From Bigelowiella natans CCMP2755 (lineage: Eukaryota > Cercozoa > Chlorarachniophyceae): a stretch of 57,500 nt of DNA. The notes beneath the pieces were generated by a model. It did no database searches. It had not been told where the DNA came from and saw only the letters and a program-made list of their open reading frames with translations. The position numbers and the translations under genes are program-made. This document shows positions 1-11,164 of this stretch, in pieces (position 1 is the stretch's first letter; each line of letters begins with the position of its first letter). The DNA is taken from assembly GCA_000320545.1 (NCBI GenBank), contig ADNK01001699.1, forward strand, positions 1 through 57,500, given 5' to 3'.

Positions 1-1331
1 ATCGCTGTGGCGGAAGTGTTTCCGGTGATGATGGATGGATACCCAACCAAAGGCATTCCTCCATACAAGCAGCATTGATGCTGCCTGGTAGTATCTAGTG
101 AATATGTAGGAAATTTAGAAAGCATGACAATGTCAGTCTACATAATGCTAGAACTGACAAGGTAACAAGGTGTACACCGCATGCAACATGCATGTCGATC
201 CATGGTCTATCACGTGGCCGTGGCGATGACGAGAATGCACATTGAACTCCTCAATGCACAATCTAGCAATCTAGGAATCTGTGGCGGTGTAGCTCCATCT
301 GCTGCGCACATGAACAGCCAAGATGGTGTTTTGTCTTTGCGCGGGTCCGCTACTTCGGATCTGCACTAGCTGCTACACTGCCAGCGCCATGCACGGCTAG
401 CTGCTAGACAGCTAGTGCCTAGATCATTCTGCCACCATCAATTTGTGGGTCATTGCATCGCATCTTCTTCGTGTTGTTGCCACTCTAGCTAGCTAGCAGA
501 CACCGTGTGCACCAAATCACACGTCATCAATCATGATCGTACTAGTAGCTCATCTAGCCATGCTAGCATGCCAGCTAGAAGGCAAGATCATCAGTTTTGT
601 TACCCACGCTCCACTTTCACTGATGATACTGACACCGCACCATTCCAGTTTTGCAGCAACAGCAACGATGTGTGCACACGCACGACACACACTCACATCA
701 ACGCACATTTGCACTGCCATGGCAATCATCACAACACTCATGCTGAGTGTCGCACGTGCTAGCGTGCAGCCGAGCGTTGTGCCATTTTCGGCCTGTTGTG
801 CAAACCTGCGATGGTTGCCCAATGGCACTGGAGGTGACATCATGCATGTTCTAGACGTTGTTGAACTCGCAAGAAAGAAAGAGAGAAATAAAGAATTGAT
901 TTCGTTCACAGAGCGGTTGAAAGGATTGTGATCGTGAGACACCAGACTCATCCGTGTCCTCCCCAAACCACCACCTTGCAAGCAAAATCGAGGGTGCTTG
1001 CTTCGGAGACCACGCTTTCAAATTTCTTTTTTTTTTGACTACATGTTTCACATTTTTTCAAATTAGCATTCATGTGCACGTCTGACAGTCTGCTTGCTAG
1101 ACGTCATGGCACGTCATCCCTGAATCTCTAGCATCTACCTGCTCCACCATCACTGCCTAGCTAGCACTGTTAGAGGAGAGGAGAAGGTCCGTGTCTTTCA
1201 CGACACCACATGTGCTTTGCACATCACACCTGCTTCTTCACAATGACCGCACGGGATAACATGAAGCTTCCGAGATCGCCCACTGTGCCGATGGCGCGCA
1301 CCTACTCCTGCATGCATCATTTTTTTGGAGC
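1..1331. other. Intergenic CTAG/CATG-rich repeat-like DNA
   Basis: No gene could be supported here. The stretch is dense in palindromic tetramers (CTAG, CATG, GCTAGC), like the other spacers at gene 3' ends. Overlapping open frames of 60-143 codons occur on both strands between 505 and 981, but they show no recognisable motif and no splice-consistent extension, so I treat them as chance. A T-run near 1026-1036 lies in the middle. The right end is the 3' flank of the ankyrin gene. Confidence 0.5.
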
Positions 1332-2222
1332 TCACGGCGACCGCTTCCGCTTTTTCGAGTTGATGGCGACGACTTCTGCCCCCAACCCCCGCTTCAATTC
1401 CGTGCTTAAGAAGTGCAAATCCCTCAAGTCTCTGTTGAACACCTTGATCCGTCGCTCAATACAATAATGCTTAATGAAGCTTTTGAGTTCATCATCGCTT
1501 GCCAAGTCATAGGGAGTCTCCCCATTTCTGTTCTTGGCCTCAATGTTTGCCTTCATGTCAACCAGGTACTTTACGATCTCCAAATGATCCATTTCGGAAC
1601 TCCAAGCCAACGGAGTGTTACCGAATACTTCTGCCTCAATGTTTGCCTTCATGTCAACCAGGTACTTTACGATCTCCAAATGACCCTCTTTTGAACCCCA
1701 ACCCAACGGAGTGTTCCCATATTCGTCTTTCGCCTCAATGTTTGCCTTCATGTCAACCAGGTACTTTACGATCTCGAAATGACCCTGTCGGGAACCCAAA
1801 ATTAACTGTGTTTCTCCCTCAATGTTTTTCCCCTCAATGTTTGCCTTCATGTCAACCAGGTACTTTGAGATCTCAAAATGACCCTTTATGGAACCCCAAG
1901 CCAACGGAGTCCAGCAACCATATCTCGCCTCAATGTTTGCCTTCATGTCAACCAGGTACTTTACGATCTCCAAATGACCCTTACTCGAACCCCAAATCAA
2001 CGGAGTCCAACCACATTCGCCTTTCGCCTCAATGTTTGCCTTCATGTCAACCAGGTACTTTACGATCTCGAAATGACCCCTTTTGATACCAGCGGTCAAC
2101 GGCGTAATACCGTTCCGACCCCGCTCCTCAACATTTGCGTTTTCCAAAATCAAAGGCTTCAGATAGGGAAGGTCGTTGCTGTGGATTGCTTTGAAGGTGT
2201 TGCTGGAGATGCCAGACGCCAT
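1332..2222 (-). CDS. Ankyrin-repeat protein
   Basis: This is a single-exon frame of 296 residues. I start at the ATG at 2222 (MASGISS); the frame runs on upstream but only to a TTG. After a short helical N-terminus come about seven ankyrin repeats of 31-34 residues. Each carries the core GHLEIVKYLVDMKANIEAK or a close variant followed by a variable loop such as GNTPLGWGSKE. The C-terminus, about 60 residues, is basic and ends KKRKRSP, a possible nuclear localisation signal. Ankyrin stacks bind other proteins; no catalytic domain is visible, so the partner is unknown. The gene shares a 280-base head-to-head promoter with the helicase gene. The repeat core is almost identical at DNA level between copies, which points to recent duplication or gene conversion. 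An upstream exon is possible but not shown. Confidence 0.85.
   Translation of the reverse strand: MASGISSNTFKAIHSNDLPYLKPLILENANVEERGRNGITPLTAGIKRGHFEIVKYLVDMKANIEAKGECGWTPLIWGSSKGHLEIVKYLVDMKANIEARYGCWTPLAWGSIKGHFEISKYLVDMKANIEGKNIEGETQLILGSRQGHFEIVKYLVDMKANIEAKDEYGNTPLGWGSKEGHLEIVKYLVDMKANIEAEVFGNTPLAWSSEMDHLEIVKYLVDMKANIEAKNRNGETPYDLASDDELKSFIKHYCIERRIKVFNRDLRDLHFLSTELKRGLGAEVVAINSKKRKRSP
1540..2062 (-). repeat. Ankyrin-coding tandem repeat, unit about 93-102 bp
   Basis: Six copies of a roughly 50-base block (near 1542, 1635, 1737, 1839, 1932 and 2030 on the plus strand) are nearly identical, including silent positions. The other half of each unit differs freely in sequence and slightly in length. 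The conserved block encodes the second helix and loop of each ankyrin repeat. Confidence 0.9.
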
Positions 2223-2502
2223 TGCGATTGCCCCATAGATGGTATTCCTGCAGAACAATTTTCGATGGAGGAACTTCGTATTTCATCCTGCGACATGGAT
2301 TTTTCGATGTCGTACTTTCATGCTATTTTGTCCTGCGACATGGATATTTTGATGTCGCACTTACTTGCTACTCCGGAAGGTTCGATCACTGGAGGTCGGT
2401 GATTCTTCCGACAAAAGCTGCCCCTCCTCCTCCTCCTCCTCCTCCTCATCCTCGGTGCCCTTCGCCTGCCGGCGTGTCACTTCTGATTCGTGGTGGAAGA
2501 CG
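2223..2502. promoter_or_regulatory. Divergent promoter with two GCGACAT hairpins
   Basis: This 280-base gap separates the starts of two oppositely directed genes. It holds two copies of an inverted repeat, GCGACAT at 2290-2296 paired with ATGTCGT at 2307-2313, and GCGACAT at 2335-2341 paired with ATGTCGC at 2352-2358. The copies are part of a direct repeat about 45 bases apart. A promoter role is inferred from position only. Confidence 0.5.
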
Positions 2503-3611
2503 ATGAAGAAGTTTTGGAAACCAGGGAGCGTTGCACCAGGGGTAGACGTCGAACGAGATGCGAAAGATGGTAAGGAATGCAATTTCCACCTGTACTTCGC
2601 AATGGCTACGTCTGAAATATGGAGATCATGCGTGACAACAAGAGTCGCTAAGACTTTGAATGGCTTTTATGTTTACCAAAATCGATGATAAACCTAACTA
2701 TTACAGGCGATGCCGCATTGATTATCAACAACCCGAGGAGAAACCTGTCATTGAAGCAGCAGGTTTGGCGACGTTCTCTGAAACGTTCTCTGGCTGTTGT
2801 TTAAAGAACCATCTTTCCCTTCTTGTCAATCATGCTGCGTCATTTCATTTGTAAAAACCGTGGTAACAAGTAATGGTTAAATTCACCATCCTCCTTTCAG
2901 CGCATTCTTCTTCCCATATACGGCAGCAGAAGGCAAATTCTGTAAGTAGAAATCACTCCGACAGGACGCATATGTTTTCCATCGCGCTTTAATATTCTCT
3001 AACACTACCATTCTATCACGGAAATAGGTGGGCATTGGAGAAGTATCGAACGGTGATTATCGTTGGAGAAACCGGATCGGGGAAAACCACACAGGTGAAT
3101 TCAGGAATTAAACGAAAAGGCAGGATTTGAGAGAGAGCGGAGGAGGAGGAGGAGGAGGAGGAGGAGGAGGAGGAGGAGGAGGAGGAGGAGGAGGAGGAGG
3201 AGGAGGAGGAGGAAGAAATGATAGATGGGAGGAGGGCAAGAAAGAGAGAAATCGGAGGAGGGTGATGAATCACGACATATTGTTCTTTGAGCAGATTCCT
3301 CAATACTTGCACGAAGCTGGGTGGACGGCTGGAAATAGATCCGTCGTATGCACGCAACCTAGGTACTAAATACTGATCATAACTCTTTTGTAGAACAAAT
3401 CTCCACCCCCACCACCACCTCCACACGTGTGGGAACAATCCTTCCAACTCGCTGCTTCCTCATCTTGATCATGATCAATGCTGCATCACAATCAACACCA
3501 TCACTAATTTATCAGGAGAATCGCTGCGACAACTGTCGCTGCTCGTGTTGCGGCAGAAATGAATGTCGAGCTAGGTGTGTGTGTGTGTGTGTGTGTGCGT
3601 GTGTGAATATA

Positions 3612-3647
<36 letters not shown>

Positions 3648-3731
3648 CGGGCTGATGGATTGGGTCTGATGCCACATAGCGTGTAATATGGGCAGAATCG
3701 TGTACATATCACACTCCTCCCGGACATTTCG

Positions 3732-3775
<44 letters not shown>

Positions 3776-4613
3776 TATTTAATCAGGGGCGGAGGTAGGC
3801 TACAGCATCCGTTTCGATGACAACTCGACCCCGCTGAGGACCAAGGTACTACGAGATGTTGTAAGAAAGAAGAAGAAGAAGAAGAAGAAGGGCTTTTGCT
3901 CTATGTGGGGAAGAATATGGGGACGATGGATGCGTGATGATTCGATACACACCGCTCCTACAGTGGGTGCTGCTGCCTTTTTTCTTCCCTTCTGATAGAT
4001 AGCAGCCTTTTCACGCTCAGGCAGTGTTCCCCCGGGTTTGGGGGGGGGGGGGGAGAGGGTAATTCAGAAATAAGCTGAAGATGACTTTCTTATGATTCTC
4101 AACAAGCCAAGTCCTGAGAAATAACACGCAAATGATGATAATGATGATAATGATGATAATGATAATGCTGTCTTAGTGCCTGAAATCCAACGCACTCGTT
4201 TGACCACAACCGTTCTCCAGCTCAAGGTAAAGCTGCTGCTGCTGCTGCTAAGATTGCTGATATGATGATGTACATGCCCTTTCTTCCTAGTGAGGACGGA
4301 TTGCAAATCGATTCTTAAATATTATACCTAATAACCAAATCGTTAGCTTTTTACTACTACTACTACTATTATTACTACAACAGCAGCATCATCAGCTGCA
4401 TTTTGTGCTGTACTTTCATGAGATCGAAGAAGAATATACTCCTCTTAGTATTAAACATAATTCGCAGGCTCTTGGGATCTCAGATATCGTAAATTTCCCG
4501 TTCTTATCGTCCCCCCCCGCTGCGTTGTTGGAGGATGCGCTTGAGCTGCTTTATGCCTGCAATGCCCTCGATAGGCACGGGAGGTAATAAACAAGGAATT
4601 TTGTTCAGTTTTC

Positions 4614-4655
<42 letters not shown>

Positions 4656-4983
4656 TAAGCACAGACAACTAGTGTGACCGTGCAGGCTCTGAATACAGCC
4701 ATGTCATCATATCTGCTGCTGCATAACATTCGTCTCCTCCCCCCTCCCCCTCCTCATTCCCCCTCCTCCCTCGTCCAGGCTGACGACTCCTATCGGCGAG
4801 CAATTGGCCCTTCTTCCAATCGATCCAATGCTAGGCCGCATGCTAATCGCCTCTGGAGAACTCAAATGCACCGAGCAAGTAGTAGTTGTAGTTGTAGTAG
4901 TAGAAGTAGTAGAAGTAGTAGTCGTCATCGTTGCAGTAGTAGTAGTGGTGGTGGTGCCAACAAAACAAGCATTTGCATCCAGC

Positions 4984-5017
<34 letters not shown>

Positions 5018-5975
5018 TGATGATGATGATGCGACATGACCATACATGCCACGTTCGCACTCGAGCTCGTCTTAGCCATAGTTAAAATGGCCGATGATGC
5101 TCCTCCTCCTCCTCCTCCACACACATTACTACTGACTACTACTACTACTACTACTACTACTATCTCGTCTTGTGTCTACTATTTGTAGGCCCTGTCCATT
5201 GCCGCTATGCTCTCAGTGCGATCGGTGTTCCACATACCCAGATATCACAAGAACGTACTATTATTTATTATTGAAAGAAGAGAAGATTAGAGGAGGGACG
5301 AAGAGGAGGTTTTTTTTTGGGGGGGGGGTGGGTATGGTATTGTGAAAGAGTTGTACATACGATAGTACGCATTGGCAGTAGTAATTCGATAGAAGTGACG
5401 ATGTCTGTCTGAATCGCTAATGACGTTGTCTAAGATCGGAGGATGATGATATTAAACGTCGTCTTTTTCCCTTTGCGGATTGTGACTTTTTCCTATTCTC
5501 ATTCGACTTGTTTGCCCGTTTCGTCTCCCCCACCAACTAACTTTCCTTCTCTTCCCTCTGCCCCCCCCCCTCTCCAGGACGCATACCGTGCACATAGAGA
5601 GCTGCAAATGCGGGAGGGGGACCACCTCACTCTCTTGAACGTGTAAGATCCAATCGAAACTACAACTATTGCTGCTGCTGCTACTACTACTACTACTACT
5701 ACTGCATGCCGTTTGTATCTCTATGGGTTATCACTGTGTATTATCGTTATGTTTATGATCGCTTTCTGTTGGTTATATCCCGTCGTTGCGTGGAGACCCT
5801 TCCCTCCTATCCTTGATACGCAACAAGAAGTTACCCTATATCCGTGTGATCGTGATTGTCATCGTCATCGTCATCGTGTCCACCGTCGCATGCATCTACA
5901 CACCGCTCACTCATCATCATCCATTCTAAAGATACAATTCGTTCTTGGAGAACGGCAAGGATCCTGAATGGTAGT

Positions 5976-6011
<36 letters not shown>

Positions 6012-8030
6012 GAGGAGGAGGAGGAGGAGGAGGAGGAGGAGGAGAGGGGGGGGTACCCTGTTAGTTGATGAGAATACGAGCATAATCATAATACATTACC
6101 CACGTACATCTACATCAGGTGTCACGAATACCACCTGAAATATGCTGCTCTGCGGAGAGCAAATGAAATCAGAAGGCAGCTCAGGTATGATGCTGCTGCT
6201 GGGAAAGGGGTGGGGGAAAGGGGGAAGGGAGGGAGGAGTATAGGTGAGACAAAAAAAAGATAAGAATAGGTTGTGGAGAATCGTGATTCAATCAATTGGC
6301 CGATAATGGCATTCATGTAGATAACTTAGAAATTACTTGTTTCTCTTCCTTCTCCTCCTCCTCCTCCTCCTCCTCTTCTATTTAGGCGCCTCGTGAAGAG
6401 AATCGGTATACCCATCCACGAGCTCGACGAAGACTCCGACGAGAGCTCCGTAACGCTAATAAAGTGTATTCTGCACGGGTAGTAGCAGTAGCAGCGGCAC
6501 CAACAGTGTTATTAGTATTATTATTATTATTAGTAGTAGTAGTAGTAGTAGTAGTGATAGAAGGCAGCTGTAGATCAAGCACACTAGGTCAGGGCAAAGC
6601 AAAGCTTAATCTTTGTCCCTCAATTAGCGAAGTAGGAGAGATTGCATGGCTGGTAGTCAGGCCTTCATCGTTCATCCTCTCCTCCCCATCGATACAAGCT
6701 TCACTCTCTTGTATTAATGATCGTGTGCTTATGTTGGCTGGTTTCTACTACTACTATACCAACAACAGTTTTTTCCCGCATGTAGCTCAGCTCACAAACG
6801 ATGGGGTAAGAAGGAAGTCACGCACCTATCCTCTTCCTATCAGTCGACTCCTTACATAATAACGATGTATGGTAGAGGAGGATTAGCTTTCTCTGCCACT
6901 ACAACGGAGAGAGAAACAGCAATGAGTTATTATGATGCCGTTAGGGCACAGGGATTTTATTAAGCTGTTGTTCAATCAGTAGCCTATTATTGAAAGCGTC
7001 ACCATCATCATCATCATCATCATCATCATTATCCTCTCTTCACGTTGCCGTCATTGCTTATCTGCTGCTGCTGCTGCTGCTTCCTTTTGTAAGGTGTACG
7101 TCACAGTGCGCAATGGTCAAAGACTTACTCCGGCGAGAGGGTTGACTCCTTTAATCTTCTTCTTCTACTACTGCTATCTAAATACTGCTTCCTTCTGTTA
7201 TCTTGTCACATCATATAACTGAGCAGATCGGTGCTATATGGCGCTGGTCATCGATGGGTTATGTACAATGAAGTCGTGGAGACAACGGCAGGAAAGCAAA
7301 TGAGAGAAGTAAGCGCTGCTTTTTGCCGTTGCATTTGAATAGCAGGGAGGAGGGGTTTGCCTACCTAGCTGCAGCACCACAAAGGCTTATTTTTCACATT
7401 TCCCCTCGCTCCTCCCATTCTGCCCTGCGTCATTCCTGATGGGGTTGTTGACTTAGAAGTCCATCAGCAAATATTGCTCACTCGTGGATCATCATCATCA
7501 TCTTCATCATCACCATCATCACCATCCTTGGTTTTTTTTTTATGATGCGGTAGATCACGGCCATTCAGCCCTCTTGGATGACAGACGTAGCCCCCCATTT
7601 CTACAAGTAATAAGGAGGAGGAGAAGGAGGAGGAGGAGGAGGAGGAGGGGGGTGTCTTATCTTCAACCAACAACACATTACACCGCAACTACTATGTATT
7701 TATTTGCAAGCATGCATGCAAATATTTTCCCAGCTGCTCTTTTCCTCTTTCCTTGCTATATACACGTCCTCTGAGGCGTATTAGATAGGCGTTTGTTGTT
7801 TTCTTCCGCAGTAGTCTCTTACTACTGCGCTTTTGCGTTCACTCTTTCGCATTCAAAGTCCAAATGAGAAAGGTATCATCAATCCTGAATCTAAGCATGA
7901 ATTACTTTATCCGCTTATCACCGTTGCCAGGTATACCGGTGTCGACAATGACGATGGTGGAGAGAAAAAGAAAAGAACTGATAACAGCACCAGCGATAAG
8001 GACAGAAAGAAGGTACGGAGGCTCTTCTAG
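2503..8030 (+). CDS. DHX35: DHX35-like DEAH-box RNA helicase, motor core missing
   Basis: The ends match human DHX35 exon by exon. Exons 2503-2569, 2707-2762, 2901-2941, 3028-3094, 3295-3362, 3516-3574 and 3787-3845 give the start MKKFWKPGSVAPGV, the P-loop VGETGSGKTTQIPQYLHEAG, and TQPRRIAATTVAARVAAEM. Exons 4177-4226, 4468-4583, 4779-4878, 5189-5254, 5578-5642, 5932-5970, 6119-6184, 6386-6478, 6769-6805, 7094-7140 and 7227-7308 give VPEIQRTRL, the ratchet/winged-helix region (ALGISDIVNF, DALELLYAC) and the OB-fold part (WVMYNEV). Reading phase holds through all of these. DHX35 is a spliceosome-associated helicase. Between 3846 and 4176 nothing encodes the DEAH, SAT or QRxGRxGR motifs, roughly 330 residues of the human protein. 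This is either an assembly deletion, perhaps at the G-run near 4040, or a gene that has lost its motor. The last exon, ending at 8030, is a guess. Confidence 0.75.
3138..3212 (+). repeat. (GGA)n microsatellite, about 25 units
   Basis: An uninterrupted GGA run lies inside a helicase-gene intron, just before exon 3295-3362. It creates poly-Gly and poly-Ser frames that are not genes. Confidence 0.95.
3614..3772. repeat. Two (TA)n tracts, helicase introns
   Basis: TA runs at 3614-3643 and 3734-3772 lie in the intron between exons 3516-3574 and 3787-3845. Another lies at 4616-4647. Confidence 0.95.
4984..5016 (+). repeat. (GAT)n microsatellite
   Basis: About eleven GAT units lie in a helicase intron. 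The same intron also carries GTA (4878-4940), CCT and ACT runs. Confidence 0.95.
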
Positions 8031-8540
8031 GAAGCCATCACGCACTGTGTATGCATACTGCACCGGCAGCATGCGCTGTCAAGGGAATCACGAGGATGCC
8101 TCTGGCCATGATACTTCAGTCTTTCACGCCTAAGCATAGCGAGAACACCTACTTGCATCTAAGCTGATGTCATTTGCAATGTAGAATGCGATGAATTTCG
8201 TTGACAAGGAATAACGCACAGTTCCCGACTACGCTGTGGGCAACAGAGCGTTTCTGCGCGCCTTATAGCTATATAGTAGCAGCAAAATACTGCCAATATC
8301 GATCATGATGATCATGGGTGCGCGCATGCTCACATGTTGGCGGAGTAGTACGTACTATGGGCTCACCATTAAAAACATTATATCTGCCTGATTACACGCG
8401 TTCGCTGTCAAGTTGTGTTGCAATATATATCTTTGTTGCGTTGATTGCGCCTTATTAAGTAAGAATAATACGTACGAGTCTGCGATATAATAAGTGAAAA
8501 CAAACAAAACGACTAGATAGGCTCATTATTACTGCTTTAT
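8031..8540. other. Convergent 3' spacer
   Basis: This stretch lies between the 3' ends of the helicase (+) and APE2 (-) genes. It is AT-rich, with palindromic words near 8300 (TGATCATGATGATCATG). I see no gene in it. Confidence 0.5.
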
Positions 8541-10251
8541 TTATTGGTTTTTAGTGTGTTTGGACTTCGGCTGGAAAAATGCATGTATTCCTTTCTTCCT
8601 CTTCTGGGAACATCTTTCCTCGACTCTGCTACTGCTGTTGCGTTGGGTATTTTCGCGCCCTGTGACCGGCGCTGCTATAGCTTTGGTTGTTTTTGGTCGA
8701 AAAAATGAATCCAATCGAAGCTGCTTCTTGTGCGGCTGACATTTGCGGGTACTTTTATCGAATTTCGTCTTCGTGTCCGCAGGTGGCTTTGACTTTAGGG
8801 ATGATGATGATGATGATGATGAGGAATTGCCCTGAAACATCAAAAAATAAAAAATAAATAAAAAAAAGCCAAAAAACGATATTCGCCCAAGAATGAACCC
8901 CGTAGGCAGCTATTCGGTCGTTGTACCTGCTCTCCTCCATCGTTTCTGCTGCTGCTGTCGCAAATCCGAAGTAGTAAGCTCACTCCGATGTGATCGGAAT
9001 ATTGGGGAGGGGTGTAGATAATCCCGGTGTGGGGACGGCAAAATTGAGTGTCGTAGTCACTGTAATATCATTCGCAGAGCAGCTAAGACAGCTTATTTGG
9101 GAAACCAGAGATATTGTATACTGAATGCTGCTAATAAGGCTGATCCCCACCTTTGAGTCCCGTCGGGCAATCCCCCCCCTGCGAAAGGCGCCATTCTCCA
9201 TCGGCCATATGCCTAGGTTGATGGGGGTGTGCACAGTATTGAGAGAGGAATAACAAGGTATCTGATCTTATTTTGTTAAAAGGGTATCTCTCTACATGCT
9301 GGCTATATGGCCGGCCTATTGGAAGAAAGATCCTTCCTCCTTATTATGCTTAATTATCACTCGTTTTTGGTATTATCACACACCGTGCAAGCATCGAGAG
9401 CGTGCTTTTCTTCCTCCCTTACGCAAGAAGAGGAAGAGGAAGAAGAAGAAGAGAAGGAGGAGGAGGCTGCTGACTTAAGACTGTACACCTTCCCTTCATC
9501 TTTCCGCATCACACCTTCTTTACACTTTTTGTGCTGTTTTTGATTGTGCTCTCTAACCTCCTTCCCCACCATGTCTTTCACTTCTTCATTGCAGATAGTA
9601 TCAGCAAGTAACTTGCTATCGAGAGCATCTTCTTCTTCTTGTTCTGCTGCTGCTGCTGCTACTGCATCGTCGCACGAGGAAAAAGGCGTCGTATTTAGTT
9701 GATTTGTAGAAGGGGCAGTACTAGTAGTAGCAATATTATTATTACTATTACTATTAGTAGAAGTAGCAATAGTAGCAGTGGTAGTAGTGGAGGCAGGAGC
9801 GGTGCGAGGAGGAGGAGGAGTTCCATATAAGCTCGGGCCAGTGACAACAATTCCCTTTTCCCACAGAGATTGATCCACGAAGATGTAATCTATGCGTGCT
9901 CCTTGGTTTTGGTACCGACCGTTTTTATACTGAAAGAGAAACGAGAACAAGCAAATGATCCTTACTTGATATGCGTAAATCATCATCATCATCATCATCG
10001 TCATCATCGTTGTCAAGCAATAACCCTCTCCATATCGTCTTTACCTGATCCCAGCATGTGTACCGTCCTCGTGCATGCGGCCTTAATGCTGCAAAAGAGT
10101 CTACCATTTTATCCACGCGCATGATGCTATTCATCCTATATTAGTCGATACCAGGCAGTGGAAAGCATAAATATGATGATATGGCAAGAACAGCTCGATG
10201 ACTACGATTACGATAAAGATGCGTGGCTGTTGATCGATGATGATAGTGAAA

Positions 10252-10285
<34 letters not shown>

Positions 10286-11131
10286 CCATTGCAAACAGCA
10301 CGGGCTGCTTCTTGGTATTGAGTGGTGCTCCGAAATTTCCTGATAACAAACATATCATATTTCAATGATCGACAACAATCAGCTGTGTGCTAGTGAGCAG
10401 ATTCTGCCTGCGATATAAGAGCTAGAGGATCAACCGCTACTTGTGTAACGCCAATGCTACTTGCTGTTTTCCCATACATAAGTCATCTTGCTTTTCTTTC
10501 GAGGGGCTATATCCTCGCTACTACATTGCTACTATGTAACACTACTAAGACCTTCATCATCTGCATTGTACTACTACTGCTGCTACTACTACTATTAGTA
10601 CTACTTATCTCCACAGTAGTACCCGAAGCAAGGCTTCAGACCATTTCTTGCCAGTAATTACCCGCACGCACTCGGCCAATTGATCCACTCTATATTTAGA
10701 GAATACATCATTTCTTCTTCCACCTTTCCCTCTTCTTCTTCCTCTTGTTCTTCGTCTCCACCATCACCACCACCACTGCTACTCACATACATGAGATCTA
10801 GTAGTACCTTATTTGATTTGGAGGGCGAGCAATGTACTAACAAGATGCAATCACCATAATCGTCATCATCATCTTCATCTTCATCATCATACGTTCACCA
10901 TATCGTTGTATATCGTACTTCGTGCATGCATTCGTCCATATACTCATCATCCATCATACAACACGCGTATGCGACAGCGCTCTTACCAAAAGAGCTCTAC
11001 CTTGACATTCTCAAGTCCTCCCCCATCTCCTTCATTTGATGCTACGGTTCTCTCCGTCACCGAGTAGTCGTCGTATGCGCCTGATGAGCAGGAAAATAAA
11101 AATAGAAGCGCGGAAGTGAGAATAATAATGT

Positions 11132-11164
<33 letters not shown>

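Noticed and set aside
505-981. Overlapping frames of 85-143 codons on both strands
   Set aside because: No domain, no splice partners, and the DNA is tetramer-rich repeat-like sequence; frames on both strands over the same bases point to chance.
1499-2086. Plus-strand 195-codon frame with repeated PSCQPGTLRS
   Set aside because: It is the antisense shadow of the ankyrin repeats; the minus frame has a clear domain and a proper start.
3127-3369. Poly-Gly/poly-Ser frames over the GGA repeat
   Set aside because: They are translations of an intronic microsatellite; only the last part, 3295-3362, is a real exon and it is read as part of the helicase.
4707-5124. His-rich, Ser-rich and Tyr-rich frames
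   Set aside because: They come from (GAT)n, (GTA)n and (CCT)n runs inside a helicase intron.
7484-7774. Frame with poly-His and poly-Arg
   Set aside because: (CAT)n and (GGA)n microsatellites; no continuity with the DHX35 C-terminus could be shown.
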